DNA of 5,523 nt from the NCBI GenBank assembly GCA_016937315.1, contig JAFGWD010000327.1:1-5523 (forward strand), given 5' to 3'. Position 1 is the stretch's first letter. The number at the start of each line of letters is the position of its first letter. The notes beneath the pieces are model-generated. The model saw only the letters and a list, made by a program, of their open reading frames with translations. It was not told the origin of the DNA and ran no database searches. Of this stretch, positions 5,011 to 5,523 are shown piece by piece. Source of the stretch: Rhodospirillaceae bacterium. GTDB taxonomy: Bacteria; Pseudomonadota; Alphaproteobacteria; Rhodospirillales; Rhodospirillaceae. The position numbers were made by a program, and so were the translations under genes.

Positions 5011-5523
5011 TTAGACGTTGAACAGGAAGTGGAAAATGTCACCGTCCTTGACAAGGTATTCCTTGCCTTCAGAGCGCATTTTTCCGGCTTCCTTGGCCCC
5101 TTGTTCACCCTTGCAGGCGATGAAGTCGGCATAGGCGATGGTTTCGGCGCGGATGAAACCTTTTTCAAAGTCGGTATGGATGACCCCTGCGGCTTCCGGT
5201 CCTTTGGCCCCATCACGCACCGTCCAGGCGCGGGCTTCTTTCGGCCCCACGGTGAAAAAGGTGATCAGGCCCAACAGTTCGTATCCGGCGCGGATGACCC
5301 GCGACAAACCGGCCTCATCCAGCCCCAGATCAGCGAGGAACAGGGCGCGTTCCTCATCATCAAGTTGTGACAACTCAGCTTCGATGGCTGCGGAAACCAC
5401 CACGGAGGCTGCGCCCTCGGCCTTGGCCTTTTCGGCGACGGCAGCAGAGCGGGCGTTGCCGGTGGCGGCATCATCTTCCGCGACGTTGCAAACATACAGC
5501 ACTGGCTTGCCGGTCAACAGTTG
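5011..5523 (-). CDS. ychF: Ribosome-binding ATPase YchF, partial (C-terminal 170 residues)
   Basis: This is the C-terminal part of YchF/OLA1, a conserved cytoplasmic P-loop protein of the Obg group that binds ribosomes and hydrolyses ATP rather than GTP. The gene enters at the right edge, so the Walker A region and N-terminus are outside. The visible part begins with KPVLYVCNVAED, where N-V-A-E is the altered G4 motif (NxxE instead of NKxD) that explains the family's ATP preference. A helical section follows, rich in Ala and Glu. The segment LITFFTVGPKEARAWTV opens the TGS domain, which ends with KDGDIFHFLFNV, the usual YchF terminus. The stop is TAA at 5013-5011. The visible part shows no frameshift or missing motif. 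A strong hairpin follows the stop. This is a core housekeeping gene and anchors the window as chromosomal. Confidence 0.97.
   Translation of the reverse strand, partial: QLLTGKPVLYVCNVAEDDAATGNARSAAVAEKAKAEGAASVVVSAAIEAELSQLDDEERALFLADLGLDEAGLSRVIRAGYELLGLITFFTVGPKEARAWTVRDGAKGPEAAGVIHTDFEKGFIRAETIAYADFIACKGEQGAKEAGKMRSEGKEYLVKDGDIFHFLFNV

Noticed and set aside
1..5523. tRNA, rRNA, CRISPR array, insertion sequence or attachment site
   Set aside because: I saw no cloverleaf-like sequence, no regular spaced repeats, no terminal inverted repeats with a transposase and no duplicated flanks anywhere in the window.

Overview
The window looks like a stretch of an alphaproteobacterial chromosome, most likely Rhodospirillales-like. 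This rests on the style of the YchF and dienelactone-hydrolase-family proteins, the moderate-to-high GC and the operator type; the genus cannot be told from sequence alone. All four genes lie on the minus strand, so the biological reading order runs from the right edge to the left: ychF (C-terminal part only), a dienelactone hydrolase family (DLH) enzyme, a 540-bp gap, a complete TonB-dependent outer-membrane receptor, a 227-bp gap, and a large beta-propeller-like protein that runs off the left edge.

Region by region: 5011-5523 holds the end of the universal GTPase-like ATPase ychF. Its stop is followed at once by a strong hairpin with a T-rich tail. The DLH-family enzyme (4289-4951) follows with a good Shine-Dalgarno and carries Ser instead of the usual Cys as nucleophile. 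The gap 3749-4288 is unusually rich in structure. It has a perfect 9+9 inverted repeat (4155-4181), three copies of a 9-mer (CGGATTCCC), several hairpins, a terminator-like hairpin plus T7 pointing toward the receptor gene, and a possible sequestering stem over the receptor's ribosome binding site. The receptor (1442-3748) is full length, with signal peptide, TonB box, plug and a terminal Phe. The propeller gene (1-1214) has no visible signal peptide, is rich in Tyr, Asn, Ser, Thr and Gly, and has 404 residues in the window.

How the parts may work together: the 12-mer TGTAAYGTTATA occurs both upstream of the receptor (4166-4177, plus strand) and upstream of the propeller gene (1344-1355, minus strand), at the second site overlapping a perfect TATAAT. 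The motif resembles proteobacterial Zur (zinc-uptake regulator) boxes. The simplest reading is a metal-responsive module made of an outer-membrane receptor and a partner protein that may be exported by a non-Sec route, loosely analogous in layout to HasR/HasA. The ligand is unproven, and the propeller has only two His and one Cys in the visible part, which argues against simple His-based zinc chelation. Hand counts on sampled lines suggest lower GC in the receptor/propeller part (about 50-55%) than in ychF/DLH (about 58-73%), consistent with an accessory module placed beside core genes.
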